A stretch of DNA of 22,424 nt from Verrucomicrobiota bacterium. Its GTDB lineage: Bacteria > Verrucomicrobiota > Verrucomicrobiia > Chthoniobacterales > UBA10450. This document shows positions 6,249 to 14,459 of the stretch, one piece after another. Position 1 is the first letter of the stretch. Each line of letters begins with the position of its first letter. The stretch covers positions 1-22,424 of the forward strand of contig QHMQ01000087.1 in NCBI GenBank assembly GCA_003217835.1, written 5' to 3'. The notes under the pieces are model-generated. The model saw only the letters and a program-made list of their open reading frames with translations. It did no database searches and had not been told where the DNA came from. Made by a program: the position numbers and the translations under genes.

Positions 6249-7376
6249 ATGATTTATCTCGATTACAACGCGACTACGCCGCTTTGCGATCAAGCACGCC
6301 AGGCGATGCTCCCGTACCTCGATCGACATTTTGGAAATCCATCGAGTGTACATGCGGCGGGACGCGAGGCGCGCGCGGCGATCGATGATGCGCGCGATAA
6401 ACTCGCCAAGCTTCTCGGCACCAAAAGCCACGAATTGATTTTCACGAGCGGCGGAACGGAGTCGTGCAATCTCGCCATGCTTGGACTGGCGAGATGCTCG
6501 ATGTCCCGCGGCGGCCACGTGATCTCAGATAAGGCCGAGCACCACGCGGTCTTGAATGCCCTCGAGCATTTGGAAAAGCACGAAAGCTTCCAAGTGACGT
6601 GGCTGGGTGTATCTAAGCGCGGCATTGTCGATCTTGATCAACTTGCCGCCGCGGTTCGTCCCGAAACGCGCTTGGTTTCAATCATGGCTGCGAACAACGA
6701 GACCGGGGTGGTTCAGCCGATGCGGCAGATTTCCGAAATCTGCCGCGAACGCGGCGTCTTGCTGCACAGCGACATGGTGCAATCATTTGGCAAGATCGAC
6801 ACCGACCTGTCGCTGGTCGATTCCGCAAGTTTCGCCGCACACAAGTTTTACGGTCCGAAAGGCGCAGGCCTGCTTTTTCTGCGTAGGGGATTGTCGATCC
6901 AGCCGATCATGTTCGGCGGCGCGCACGAAAATGAGCGGCGACCCGGGACAGAGAACGTTGTTGCGATCGCGGGAATGGCAGCAGCTGCAGAATGGACGTT
7001 GCGAGGCAGCGGCGGTTCGCCGAACCGCCCTGACGACTTGGGTCAACCGACTCTCTTTGCCGCGGACGAGCAAGAGCGAGAAAAAGCATTGCGTGACGAA
7101 TTGGGCGCACGCGTGACTCGGATTTTTTCGGAGGCGCAGCAGAACGGCGATCCAGTAAACCGCCTTGCCAACACTTTGAATGTGAGTTTCCCTGGTTTCG
7201 ATTCGGAGACGCTGTTGATGGCACTCGATTTGGAAGGCGTTTGCGCGTCGAGCGGCTCGGCCTGCATGGTCGGCTCAGTCGTGGCGTCGCATGTTTTGCT
7301 TGCGATGGGATTGCCGACGGAACGAGCCAGCTCCGCCGTTCGATCGCGCGGCGGATGCAATCGCGCGAATCTTTGA
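6249..7376 (+). CDS. nifS: Cysteine desulfurase (NifS/IscS family), C-terminus frameshifted
   Basis: PLP enzyme that takes sulfur from cysteine for Fe-S clusters and thiolation. Start ATG 6249 (MIYLDYNATTP). Seen: the TSGGTES cofactor loop (67-72), HH at 98-99, NNETG (149-153), the PLP lysine K199 in AAHKFYGPKG, RPGTEN (231-236) and the sulfur-carrying C339 in SSGSAC. After SAVR (residue 365) the family continues with an FS-G-TT segment and a closing helix. Here the frame goes directly to SRGGCNRANL and a TGA at 7374. The closing helix (DRAADAIARIFERL) is present one base out of phase from 7342 to a TAA at 7423-7425. So about 38 bp are missing and the last helix is lost. There is also an extra segment at about 252-269 built around a palindrome (7011-7029). 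Confidence 0.85.
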   Translation: MIYLDYNATTPLCDQARQAMLPYLDRHFGNPSSVHAAGREARAAIDDARDKLAKLLGTKSHELIFTSGGTESCNLAMLGLARCSMSRGGHVISDKAEHHAVLNALEHLEKHESFQVTWLGVSKRGIVDLDQLAAAVRPETRLVSIMAANNETGVVQPMRQISEICRERGVLLHSDMVQSFGKIDTDLSLVDSASFAAHKFYGPKGAGLLFLRRGLSIQPIMFGGAHENERRPGTENVVAIAGMAAAAEWTLRGSGGSPNRPDDLGQPTLFAADEQEREKALRDELGARVTRIFSEAQQNGDPVNRLANTLNVSFPGFDSETLLMALDLEGVCASSGSACMVGSVVASHVLLAMGLPTERASSAVRSRGGCNRANL

Positions 7377-7411
7377 GCGACTCGCCAAACCCGAGGCAAA
7401 GAGCGACGCAT

Positions 7412-7972
7412 ATGCTGTTGCGTAAGCAGCTCCAATTCGCCTTCGAAAGATCGACAGTTCATCAACGCGCAGGAAGAGATCTTGAACTCGAAGAAAAGGC
7501 ACGTGGAATTTTCCGCGAGATTGGCGCGGCGCGCCTCGCAAGTTTGGTTCGTGTGGAATGGAATCCGCGTCTGAAAACTGCGGCCGGGCGTGCTGATTCT
7601 CGCGAGAAGTTGATTTCGCTAAATCCGCGATTATCCGACCATGGCGCCATCGAGATTGACCGCACCCTGCGCCATGAACTCGCCCATCTCCTGGCACAAT
7701 TCCGTGGTGGCCGGCGGCGGATTTTGCCGCATGGACCCGAATGGCGCAGCGCCTGCCGTGGTCTCGGGATCGGCGATGAAGCCCGTTGTCATAATCTTCC
7801 GTTCCCAATTAGCGAACGTGCTCGGCATTATCTCTATAAATGTCCACATTGTCAGCGCGATTTTCCGCGGGTGCGCCGAATCAAACGGGCGGTTGCATGC
7901 CTGGCATGCTGCCGCGCGCATAACGGCGGAGAATTTGACGCACGATTTCGCTTGCGGCTTGTGCAGCTGTAG
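7412..7972 (+). CDS. SprT-like zinc-binding metallopeptidase-fold protein
   Basis: The 186-residue product carries the SprT-like zinc peptidase motif HELAH (88-92), a third ligand in HGPEW (His107), and a C-terminal zinc ribbon with CPHC (144-147) and CLAC (163-166). SprT-like proteins resemble the protease domain of eukaryotic SPRTN, which degrades DNA-protein crosslinks; the role of bacterial members is poorly defined. ATG 7412 was chosen because it gives the normal N-terminus. A longer frame begins at 7241 but overlaps the desulfurase. If the desulfurase were read in its ancestral frame it would end at 7425 and overlap this gene by 14 bases, suggesting the two were coupled. It faces prfB tail to tail. 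Confidence 0.8.
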   Translation: MLLRKQLQFAFERSTVHQRAGRDLELEEKARGIFREIGAARLASLVRVEWNPRLKTAAGRADSREKLISLNPRLSDHGAIEIDRTLRHELAHLLAQFRGGRRRILPHGPEWRSACRGLGIGDEARCHNLPFPISERARHYLYKCPHCQRDFPRVRRIKRAVACLACCRAHNGGEFDARFRLRLVQL

Positions 7973-8006
7973 CGGCGCTCGCCGCGGCGACGGCCGCTGC
8001 AATAAT

Positions 8007-9156
8007 TCACGTATCAAATCTCGCTTCCGTTTCCCGTTCCCTTGGCGCTTTCTCCCCGCGCAATTCTGCCTGGATAAACATGTCGATATTGCCGTCCATG
8101 ACATCCTGTACGCTGCTCGTCTCTGCACCGGTGCGATGGTCTTTCACCATTTGGTACGGTTGGAAAACATAAGACCGGATTTGACTGCCCCATGCGATAT
8201 CGCCCTTTTCTCCATATTGCCGATCGATCTCGGCGCGTTTTTTGTCCTGCTCAATTTCGTAAAGTTTTGCCTTCAACATTTTGATCGCAAGTTCGCGGTT
8301 GCGACCCTGGCTGCGCTCGGCCTGGCAAGCGACGACGATCCCACTCGGCTTGTGCATAATCCGCACAGCCGTTTCGACCTTATTAACGTTTTGGCCACCC
8401 TTGCCTCCGCTACGAAAGGTGTCGATCTCCAGATCGGCCGGATTGATCTCGATCGGGGCGGAATCGGCGATTTCGGGGACAATATCGACACTCGCGAAGG
8501 AAGTGTGACGCCGCTTGTTAGCATCAAACGGCGAAATGCGCACAAGCCGATGGACGCCTCGCTCGGTCTGAAGATGTCCATAAGCGTACTCACCGTTGAC
8601 GAGCAATGTGACCGATTTTATGCCAACTTCTTCGCCCTGTTGAATGTCCACTGTCTGTGATTTGAAACCGCTTCGCTCGATCCAGCGCTGATACATGCGC
8701 AGCAACATGTCGGCCCAATCGCACGACTCGGTGCCGCCAGCTCCGGAATGAATGGTGAGAAATGCATTCGCTCGATCATTCTCGCCGGAAAGAAATTGGC
8801 GCAGCTCGAATTCCTCAAGCTTGTGAAGTAATCGGGCGTATTCAGTCCCGACCTCCTTTTCTGCCTGGGCGCGCGCAGTGGCATCCGTTTCTTCCGTCGT
8901 TAACTGCTGCAACGCATTAAAGTCTTCAATTTCGCGTTCCAGCTCTTGAAACGGGCTGATGAGCGAGCGCAATCGGGAAACTTCCTCAACGTCCCTCTGA
9001 GCGCGCTCACGATTAGACCAGAAATCGGGCGCGGCCATACGCCCCTCGATCGCGGCTAGATTTTTTTGGAGCTTTTCGACGTCAAAGAAACCTCCGCAAT
9101 TCTCGCGCGCGCGATTTCAGGTCTTCAGCATCGATCGGTTGAACTTCTACGGCCAT
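8007..9156 (-). CDS. prfB: Peptide chain release factor 2, with programmed +1 frameshift
   Basis: RF2 reads UGA and UAA and releases the finished protein from the ribosome. The main frame (from 9083 to 8007) holds the codon-recognition tripeptide SPF in VRISPFDANKRRH and the catalytic GGQ in RSGGKGGQNVNKVETAV, which fall at about 208-210 and 253-255 of the full protein. A first frame starts at ATG 9156 and codes 24 residues (MAVEVQPIDAEDLKSRAREL then RRFL) to a TGA at 9082-9084. A +1 shift there joins it to DVEKLQKNL, giving 382 residues and the N-terminus normal for RF2. The ATG at 9038 gives a shorter open frame but would lack the first 39 residues. Located downstream of eno and the ftsB-like gene. 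Confidence 0.95.
9081..9096 (-). promoter_or_regulatory. RF2 autoregulatory frameshift site
   Basis: Reads CGGAGG TTT CTT TGA C on the minus strand. It has a Shine-Dalgarno-like GGAGG three bases before the CTT slip codon, then the in-frame TGA followed by C, as in the E. coli prfB site. When RF2 is scarce the ribosome pauses at TGA, slips +1 and makes full RF2. Element and spacing are seen in the sequence; the mechanism is from the known family. Confidence 0.93.
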
Positions 9157-9287
9157 GCGGCAAGATAGCGCCGCATCACGATGACGCAAAGATTCGGGCG
9201 ATTGACTCCGAAAGCTTTCGCGAGTTGACCTCCATCGCCTTCATCCATGCTGCCATGTCGCGAGCAAGGCGGTTCAGGTGAGCCGTC

Positions 9288-9653
9288 CTATCGCCGCGCG
9301 GAGCTGGCTGCCTTCGCTTTTGCAGCCCGCGCCGGCTCAAGACGAAAAATCGTTTCGCCCTCCTTCATCAGATCGAGGCGATCGCGCGCAATTGTTTCCA
9401 GATACGTCACGTCTGTTTTGAGCATATTGACCTCGCGAGTCTGCCGCGACAGCAAAGTTTGCTGCTCGTTTACCTGTACTTGCAGGTTATCGATTTCGGC
9501 CCTGCTCTGCACGAGCCTTTTGTAAGGTGGAACGAACAAACTCAGAATCACCAGCCACACAGCGAGGACGAGCAGAACGCGAAGAATTCGGTTAAGTCGC
9601 TGCCAAACTGTGGCTTCGCGACGCGCACGGAAGTCGCCGTAGGTCTGATCCAC
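9288..9653 (-). CDS. ftsB: FtsB/DivIC-type septum formation initiator protein
   Basis: A 121-residue bitopic membrane protein: a short cytoplasmic N-terminus, one transmembrane helix at about 23-41 (ILRVLLVLAVWLVILSLF), then a coiled coil at about 46-85, and the family motif YLETIARDRLDLMKEGETIFRL at about 84-105. FtsB/DivIC proteins pair with FtsL and FtsQ in the divisome. The start is GTG at 9653, directly abutting the TAA of enolase (TAAGTG), so it is almost certainly translated from the enolase transcript. The eno-ftsB order is also found in proteobacteria. FtsB and DivIC cannot be separated on sequence alone. Confidence 0.85.
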   Translation of the reverse strand: MDQTYGDFRARREATVWQRLNRILRVLLVLAVWLVILSLFVPPYKRLVQSRAEIDNLQVQVNEQQTLLSRQTREVNMLKTDVTYLETIARDRLDLMKEGETIFRLEPARAAKAKAASSARR

Positions 9654-10937
9654 TTAGCGCATCTTAGCGCCGTATACGGCTTTGTCACCAAGTTCTTGCT
9701 CGATTCGCAGGAGCTGATTGTACTTCGCGACGCGATCAGTCCGGCAAAGCGAGCCAGTTTTGATTTGGCCGGCGTTAGTCGCAACCGCGATGTCCGCGAT
9801 TGTTGTATCTTCGGTTTCGCCGGAGCGGTGGCTGATGACCACGCGATAATTATTTTTCTTCGCCAGATTAATCGTGGCCAGGGTCTCTGTGAGCGTGCCG
9901 ATCTGATTCACTTTGATCAAAATCGAATTCGCCACATGCTCGGCGATTCCTTTACGCAAAAATGCGACATTCGTGACAAAGATATCGTCCCCCACCAGCT
10001 GAATCTCGTCTCCTAGTTTCGCCGTTAATTTTTTCCATCCGTCCCAATCGTTTTCCGCGCAGCCATCCTCAATCGAGACGATCGGAAACCGCACGCAAAG
10101 ATTGACATAATAATTAATCAACTCTTCCACCGTCTTTTTCGAGCCGTCGGATTTCTTGAAGACATAAGCATTGTTTTCCGCGTCGTAGAACTCGGAGGCG
10201 GCGGGATCGAGCGCGATAAAAATTTGTTCGCCAGGTTTGTAGCCGGCTTTTTCCACCGCCGCCATCATCAAGTCCAGTGCATCTTCGGCCGAATCGAGTT
10301 GCGGCGCGAACCCACCTTCGTCACCGATCGCTGTGGAAAGATGTCGATCTTTCAGTACGGATTTGAGGGTGTGAAAAACTTCCGCACCGTAACGTAGCGC
10401 TTCTGAAAACGTAGGTGCGCCACGAGGAACGATCATGAATTCTTGAAAATCGATCGGCGCGTCGGAGTGCGCACCACCGTTCAAGATATTCATCATCGGC
10501 ACCGGTAAAACCCTCGCCTCGGCCCCGCCGAGATAACGAAACAGCGAAACATTTTCCGCGGCAGCCGCCGCATGTGCGACTGCCAGTGAAACCCCGAGCA
10601 TGGCGTTTGCGCCAAGATTTTTTTTGTTCGCCGTGCCGTCCAGTTCGATTAGCCTGTCGTCGATCTTTCTTTGGTCGCGCGCATCCCAGCTCTTCAGAGC
10701 CGGCGCGACCTTGTCGTTGACATTGGCAACAGCTTCCTTCACGCCTTTGCCGCCGTAACGGCTCTTATCGCCGTCGCGCAGTTCTAATGCTTCATGCTCG
10801 CCAGTGCTTGCTCCGCTTGGGACCGCCGCCCGCCCGAGCACGCCATTCTCAAGCCGCACATCCACTTCAATAGTGGGATTCCCGCGCGAATCCAGAATTT
10901 CGCGGCCGATAATGTTGCGAATCGAAGTTTTTGACAT
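9654..10937 (-). CDS. eno: Enolase
   Basis: Interconverts 2-phosphoglycerate and phosphoenolpyruvate in glycolysis. The 427-residue length is normal and no gap is seen. Key residues are present: SGASTGEHEA (41-50), His157 in GGAHSDAP, catalytic E207 in IGDEGGFAP, metal ligands D244, E290 and D317, catalytic K342 in LIKVNQIGTLTE, and SHRSGETED (369-377) with K393 nearby. ATG 10937 (MSKTSIRNIIG) was chosen because the family starts at that point; the frame is open 16 codons farther upstream. It heads a minus-strand unit with ftsB and prfB and is divergent from the secreted-protein genes, with about 165 bases between them for both promoters. Confidence 0.97.
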   Translation of the reverse strand: MSKTSIRNIIGREILDSRGNPTIEVDVRLENGVLGRAAVPSGASTGEHEALELRDGDKSRYGGKGVKEAVANVNDKVAPALKSWDARDQRKIDDRLIELDGTANKKNLGANAMLGVSLAVAHAAAAAENVSLFRYLGGAEARVLPVPMMNILNGGAHSDAPIDFQEFMIVPRGAPTFSEALRYGAEVFHTLKSVLKDRHLSTAIGDEGGFAPQLDSAEDALDLMMAAVEKAGYKPGEQIFIALDPAASEFYDAENNAYVFKKSDGSKKTVEELINYYVNLCVRFPIVSIEDGCAENDWDGWKKLTAKLGDEIQLVGDDIFVTNVAFLRKGIAEHVANSILIKVNQIGTLTETLATINLAKKNNYRVVISHRSGETEDTTIADIAVATNAGQIKTGSLCRTDRVAKYNQLLRIEQELGDKAVYGAKMR

Positions 10938-11102
10938 TGCAGGATATCGCAGCGCAGAAGGATTACGCGGCGCAATCATGCGCACGGGCGGTCACTGTTC
11001 AACTAATCTTCGTGGCCGCCAAAGAACCGGCGCCGCTTGAGCTTCTTTCTTGCGACCGATATTCTCGTTGGTAATTTCGCCGAGGTGCGGATAATCTGAC
11101 CG

Positions 11103-11915
11103 ATGATTTGTTTAAAAACATGGGGCGCAATCGGCTTGATGAGCGTCATTTTTGCCGCCGCTGCCGCGGAAATCGGACGTATCCCGACTGATCAACTTGC
11201 CAAGGCAGTTAGAAGCGACTCCATCAGCATCCCGACGCCGGGGGAACTTTTCGCGGCGCTCGAGAAGCCGGGTAAAACAAATTGGTCGGGTCAATATCGC
11301 GGTCCGATGTCGATGACATATCGCAACCGCGCGCAAATCGCACTCAACCTCGGCGGCTTGATCGCCGATGGCTTTATTGCGGTCGAAGCCAAAGACAGCC
11401 AGCAGGTGAAAAACATCGGGTCAGACATCATCAAGCTTTCAAAAGCGCTGGGAGTAAGTGAGAATCTGCTCAGTCGCGGCAATAGCATTAACGAATTTGC
11501 CGAAAATGACGAATGGGACACGCTACAGGAAGAATTGGAAGCGACACAAAATGAAGTGAAATCGTCGATGCAATCGCACAGCGACCAGGATCTGGTCATC
11601 CTCGTAAGTTTGGGCGGCTGGGTTCGTGGGACGCAAGTGGTCAGCGCGGCAATCATGCAAAATTATGACGAACGAAGCGCAAAAGTTTTGCGGCAACCGG
11701 CGCTTGTCAGTTTGATCCAGGCAAAAATCGGTGAGATTTCACCCGAACTTCGCGGCGAGCCTCTGGTCAAAAATGTGAGCGAACAACTTACTGGGATCGA
11801 GAAGCTCGTTTCTTTCCCCATTGGCAAAGCACCCAGCGTCGACGAAGTGCGGAAAGTCAACGAAGCGGTTGGAAAAGTGATGGAAGAGATAGAGAATAAA
11901 GCGATCGTAAAGTGA
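11103..11915 (+). CDS. Secreted protein of unknown function
   Basis: A 270-residue protein with a probable signal peptide (hydrophobic residues 8-22, cleavage near the AAAAAE stretch). The rest is soluble and mostly helical in character, with segments such as NWSGQYRGPMSMTYRNRAQIALNLGGLIADGF, QVKNIGSDIIKLSKALGV, and a C-terminal amphipathic helix rich in Glu and Lys. No catalytic motif or metal site is visible, and I do not recognise the family. The next gene overlaps by four bases (GTGA) and also encodes a secreted protein, so they form a pair. The periplasm is the likely location. It is divergent from eno, and ATG 11103 has no clear ribosome site. Confidence 0.7.
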   Translation: MICLKTWGAIGLMSVIFAAAAAEIGRIPTDQLAKAVRSDSISIPTPGELFAALEKPGKTNWSGQYRGPMSMTYRNRAQIALNLGGLIADGFIAVEAKDSQQVKNIGSDIIKLSKALGVSENLLSRGNSINEFAENDEWDTLQEELEATQNEVKSSMQSHSDQDLVILVSLGGWVRGTQVVSAAIMQNYDERSAKVLRQPALVSLIQAKIGEISPELRGEPLVKNVSEQLTGIEKLVSFPIGKAPSVDEVRKVNEAVGKVMEEIENKAIVK

Positions 11916-12346
11916 AGCGCCGCCTTCCCATTTTCTTGTCGATCTTCCTGCTCGCCACCAGCATCGGTGCGCGCGCCCAGACGAACACTGAGGTCGAGGC
12001 GCGTAAAGCCGCACTCGATCTCGCTGGCGCATTTACAAACGAGGGATTCAAGATACGCGACGGTCATTGGTGTGGCACGATCAAGCCGCACGATCACGCC
12101 CTCATCACGGTGAATCTCTATGCGGGAAATCAGTATTGGTTCTCCGCCGGCGCAACTGAACAGGCCAAGAAAATTGCGGTGAGCGTTTATGATGAGAGCG
12201 GCAAGCAAGTCACGACTGAAGGTTATAATGCCGGGGAAAAGGCTGCGGCCGGCTTTTCACCGACGAACAGCGGCCAATACTTCGTTTCGATCAATCTGGT
12301 TGAAGGCCAGGAGGGCAGCTTCTGTCTCGTCTATTCTTATAAGTAA
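11912..12346 (+). CDS. Secreted protein of unknown function, beta-rich (PPC-like)
   Basis: A 144-residue protein that starts at GTG 11912, overlapping the previous stop. A clear signal peptide (MKRRLPIFLSIFLLATSIGA, cleavage after RAQ at 23) is followed by a helical stretch and a beta-rich domain. The segments GNQYWFSAGA, KKIAVSVYDESGKQV, and SGQYFVSINLVEG...GSFCLVYSYK resemble the jelly-roll pattern of bacterial pre-peptidase C-terminal domains, in which polar ligands or partner proteins are bound; this is a pattern resemblance only. Two Cys residues (in HWCGTI and SFCLVY) could form a disulfide. It probably acts with the protein encoded just upstream. Confidence 0.65.
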   Translation: MKRRLPIFLSIFLLATSIGARAQTNTEVEARKAALDLAGAFTNEGFKIRDGHWCGTIKPHDHALITVNLYAGNQYWFSAGATEQAKKIAVSVYDESGKQVTTEGYNAGEKAAAGFSPTNSGQYFVSINLVEGQEGSFCLVYSYK

Positions 12347-12437
12347 GACTCGGTCAAGCCTTTTGCCTGGCGTGAGCTTTCGCCAACTAGACTTTCGCGT
12401 CTTCGCGTCTTTCTTAGGATCAGTTTGGTCTCATGGC

Positions 12438-12713
12438 ATGATCTCGCTCCAGGTATTTTACGAAGGCAATGTTCAAGGTGTCGGTTTTCGCTGGTCGATT
12501 CGACATATAGCGAAAGGGTTCGATATCACCGGCTGGGTGCGCAATCTGGTTGACGGTCGCGTGGAACTTCAGATTAACGGAGAAGAAGATGAAGTGCTTG
12601 CGTTCCTCGATGCCGTTGGCCAGAGCGACCTTCGCGCCCATATTCGCAATCAAACGGAGAACAAATTACAAAACCCGGTCGCGGGCCACGGTTTTGAAAT
12701 TCGCCATGACTGA
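12438..12713 (+). CDS. acyP: Acylphosphatase
   Basis: Hydrolyses carboxyl-phosphate bonds such as acetyl- or carbamoyl-phosphate. The 91-residue length is typical. The signature GNVQGVGFR places catalytic Arg18 in the phosphate loop, and GWVRN gives catalytic Asn36. The rest, DGRVELQINGEEDEVLAFLDAV, matches the family's beta-alpha-beta ferredoxin-like fold. ATG 12438 (MISLQVFYEG) is chosen because it matches the family start; a frame in the same phase is open to 12189 but is a shadow of the preceding gene. The next gene starts eight bases before this one ends, so translation may be coupled. Confidence 0.9.
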   Translation: MISLQVFYEGNVQGVGFRWSIRHIAKGFDITGWVRNLVDGRVELQINGEEDEVLAFLDAVGQSDLRAHIRNQTENKLQNPVAGHGFEIRHD

Positions 12714-13560
12714 TCCGGCAATCGCTGTTCGGGGTCTAACGAAAATTTTCCCGGTCCCCCTCCATCGGCAGTCGATCGTCGCGGTACGCGACCTCGATCT
12801 TCGCGTCGAACCAGGCGAAGTTTACGGACTGCTTGGTCCAAATGGCTCCGGCAAGAGCACGACTCTGAAAATTATTCTCGGCCTCGTTTCGCCAACGCGC
12901 GGTTGCACGGAAATTTTCGGTCGTGACAGCCGCCTTGTTAAAAGCCGGGAAGCGGTCGGTTTTCTGCCGGAGAATCCCTACTTCTATAAATATCTCAGTG
13001 GCGAGGAAACGCTGCGTTTCTTTGGCCGGCTCTGCGGGCTCGGCGGCGTCCAGTTAAAAAATCGGATCGATGAATTGCTTGAGCTCGTCGGCCTGACAAA
13101 GGCGCGTAAGCGGCGGCTTGGTACCTATTCAAAAGGGATGTTGCAGCGCATCGGACTTGCGCAGGCGTTAATTCACGAGCCCAAGCTGGTCGTGCTCGAT
13201 GAACCGACTGCGGGCGTCGATCCGGCCGGTTCGCGCGAGATTCGCGATTTGATTGTCGACCTTAAGCGACGCGGAATCACCGTGCTGCTTTCCTCGCATT
13301 TGCTGGCGCAAGCACAGGAAATGTGCGACCGCGTCGGCATTCTCGCCGACGGCGTGCTCGTGCGCGAAGGGCGGCTTCAAGAATTGATCGCGATCGAAAA
13401 TCAAACCGAGCTTGTCCTCGCGGATGCATCTTCCCAACTCGTCGAAGAAATCGAATCATTGATCAATCGATCAAACGCGAAATTGATCGAGCGCCGAAAA
13501 TCGACAACAACCCTTGAAAGGTTGTTTCTCGACGCGACCACCGAGCGTCCCAAATCATGA
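12706..13560 (+). CDS. ABC transporter ATP-binding protein (ABC-2 type exporter)
   Basis: A 284-residue cytoplasmic ATPase. Walker A is GPNGSGKST (44-52), the signature motif YSKGMLQRI is at about 141-149, Walker B with the catalytic Glu is LVVLDEP (161-167), and the switch His is in SSHLL (His198). The C-terminal 60 residues after EGRL form the extension seen in CcmA/DrrA-type ATPases of ABC-2 exporters. ATG 12706 (MTDPAIAVRG) was chosen, overlapping the acylphosphatase by eight bases; upstream in-frame codons read through that gene and are not protein-like. The permease gene overlaps by ATGA. The substrate is not predictable; the family exports drugs, lipids or polysaccharides. Confidence 0.92.
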   Translation: MTDPAIAVRGLTKIFPVPLHRQSIVAVRDLDLRVEPGEVYGLLGPNGSGKSTTLKIILGLVSPTRGCTEIFGRDSRLVKSREAVGFLPENPYFYKYLSGEETLRFFGRLCGLGGVQLKNRIDELLELVGLTKARKRRLGTYSKGMLQRIGLAQALIHEPKLVVLDEPTAGVDPAGSREIRDLIVDLKRRGITVLLSSHLLAQAQEMCDRVGILADGVLVREGRLQELIAIENQTELVLADASSQLVEEIESLINRSNAKLIERRKSTTTLERLFLDATTERPKS

Positions 13561-14459
13561 GCAGCGACACCGGCGCATTGGCGCGACATCGCGCTTTTTC
13601 TTTCTCGCGAGTTTACGCGATTACGATCAATACCCTTACCGAACTGACGCGCCTAAAGGTTTTTTATTTTTTGTTGATCTTTGCCTTGCTGTTAATTGGG
13701 AGCTCCATTTTCATGGCGCAGCTGACTTTTCAGCAGGAATTCCAGATCCTGAAAGATGTTTCGCTTGGCGCGATGTCGATTTTTACTTCCCTGCTCGCGA
13801 TCGTCGCTACCGCGCGGCTCATTCCCCAAGACATTGAGGACCGTACGGTTTACACCATTCTCGCCAAGCCGGTGCCGCGTTTCGAGTATCTGCTCGGAAA
13901 AATTGCCGGCGTGCTTTTACTACTCGCAATCAGCACCCTGATAATGAGCTCGGTGTTTCTCGCTGTGCTCTACACACGTGAACAAACCGTGCTGCACGAA
14001 ACTGTGCGCCAAATGTCCAAGGCACCGCGCGAACAAGTTGATGATGCGCTCCGCGCCGTCCGCTCCTCCGCGCTCAACATAGATCTTTTTCCCGGAATTA
14101 CCGTCATCTATCTAAAAGCCTGTTTGCTCGCGGCGCTGACACTTTTTGTATCAACCTTCGCAACGACAAGCATCTTTACGATTGTCGTCATGACTTTCAT
14201 TTACTTCATCGGGCATTTGCAAGCGACCGCGCGCGAATATTGGCTTCAGGGACACAGCAGCGGATGGATTACGCATGGGTTTTTGGCGGTCGTTGCCCTG
14301 ATCTTTCCCGACTTGCAGGCCTTTAATTTAGTCGATGATATCGTTGCCGGTGCAGCGATTTCGCTGGGACTCTTTGCTAAAACCGCCGTTCTTGGAATTT
14401 TCTATACGACGATCTACACATTGCTGGCTGTCTTCGTCTTTTACGGGAAAGAACTATAA
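13557..14459 (+). CDS. ABC-2 type transporter permease
   Basis: A 300-residue membrane protein with about six hydrophobic segments: near 39-57 (VFYFLLIFALLLIGSSIF), 75-91, 116-138, 182-221 (two), 240-255 and 265-297. A soluble loop of about 40 residues between the third and fourth segments fits ABC-2 permeases of the ABC-2_2/NatB type. It overlaps the ATPase gene by four bases (ATGA), so a dimer of each subunit would form the exporter. The next gene begins within the stop (TAATG at 14457-14461), making a three-gene unit. Confidence 0.85.
   Translation: MSSDTGALARHRAFSFSRVYAITINTLTELTRLKVFYFLLIFALLLIGSSIFMAQLTFQQEFQILKDVSLGAMSIFTSLLAIVATARLIPQDIEDRTVYTILAKPVPRFEYLLGKIAGVLLLLAISTLIMSSVFLAVLYTREQTVLHETVRQMSKAPREQVDDALRAVRSSALNIDLFPGITVIYLKACLLAALTLFVSTFATTSIFTIVVMTFIYFIGHLQATAREYWLQGHSSGWITHGFLAVVALIFPDLQAFNLVDDIVAGAAISLGLFAKTAVLGIFYTTIYTLLAVFVFYGKEL

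Noticed and set aside
7641..8660. Long plus-strand frame of 339 codons
   Set aside because: Antisense to prfB and sprT-like coding; no protein family pattern, and both real genes have clear motifs.
9176..9256. 26-codon minus-strand frame between the ftsB-like gene and prfB (MAAWMKAMEV...)
   Set aside because: Plausible helix but short, no ribosome site; could be a chance frame in the prfB leader.
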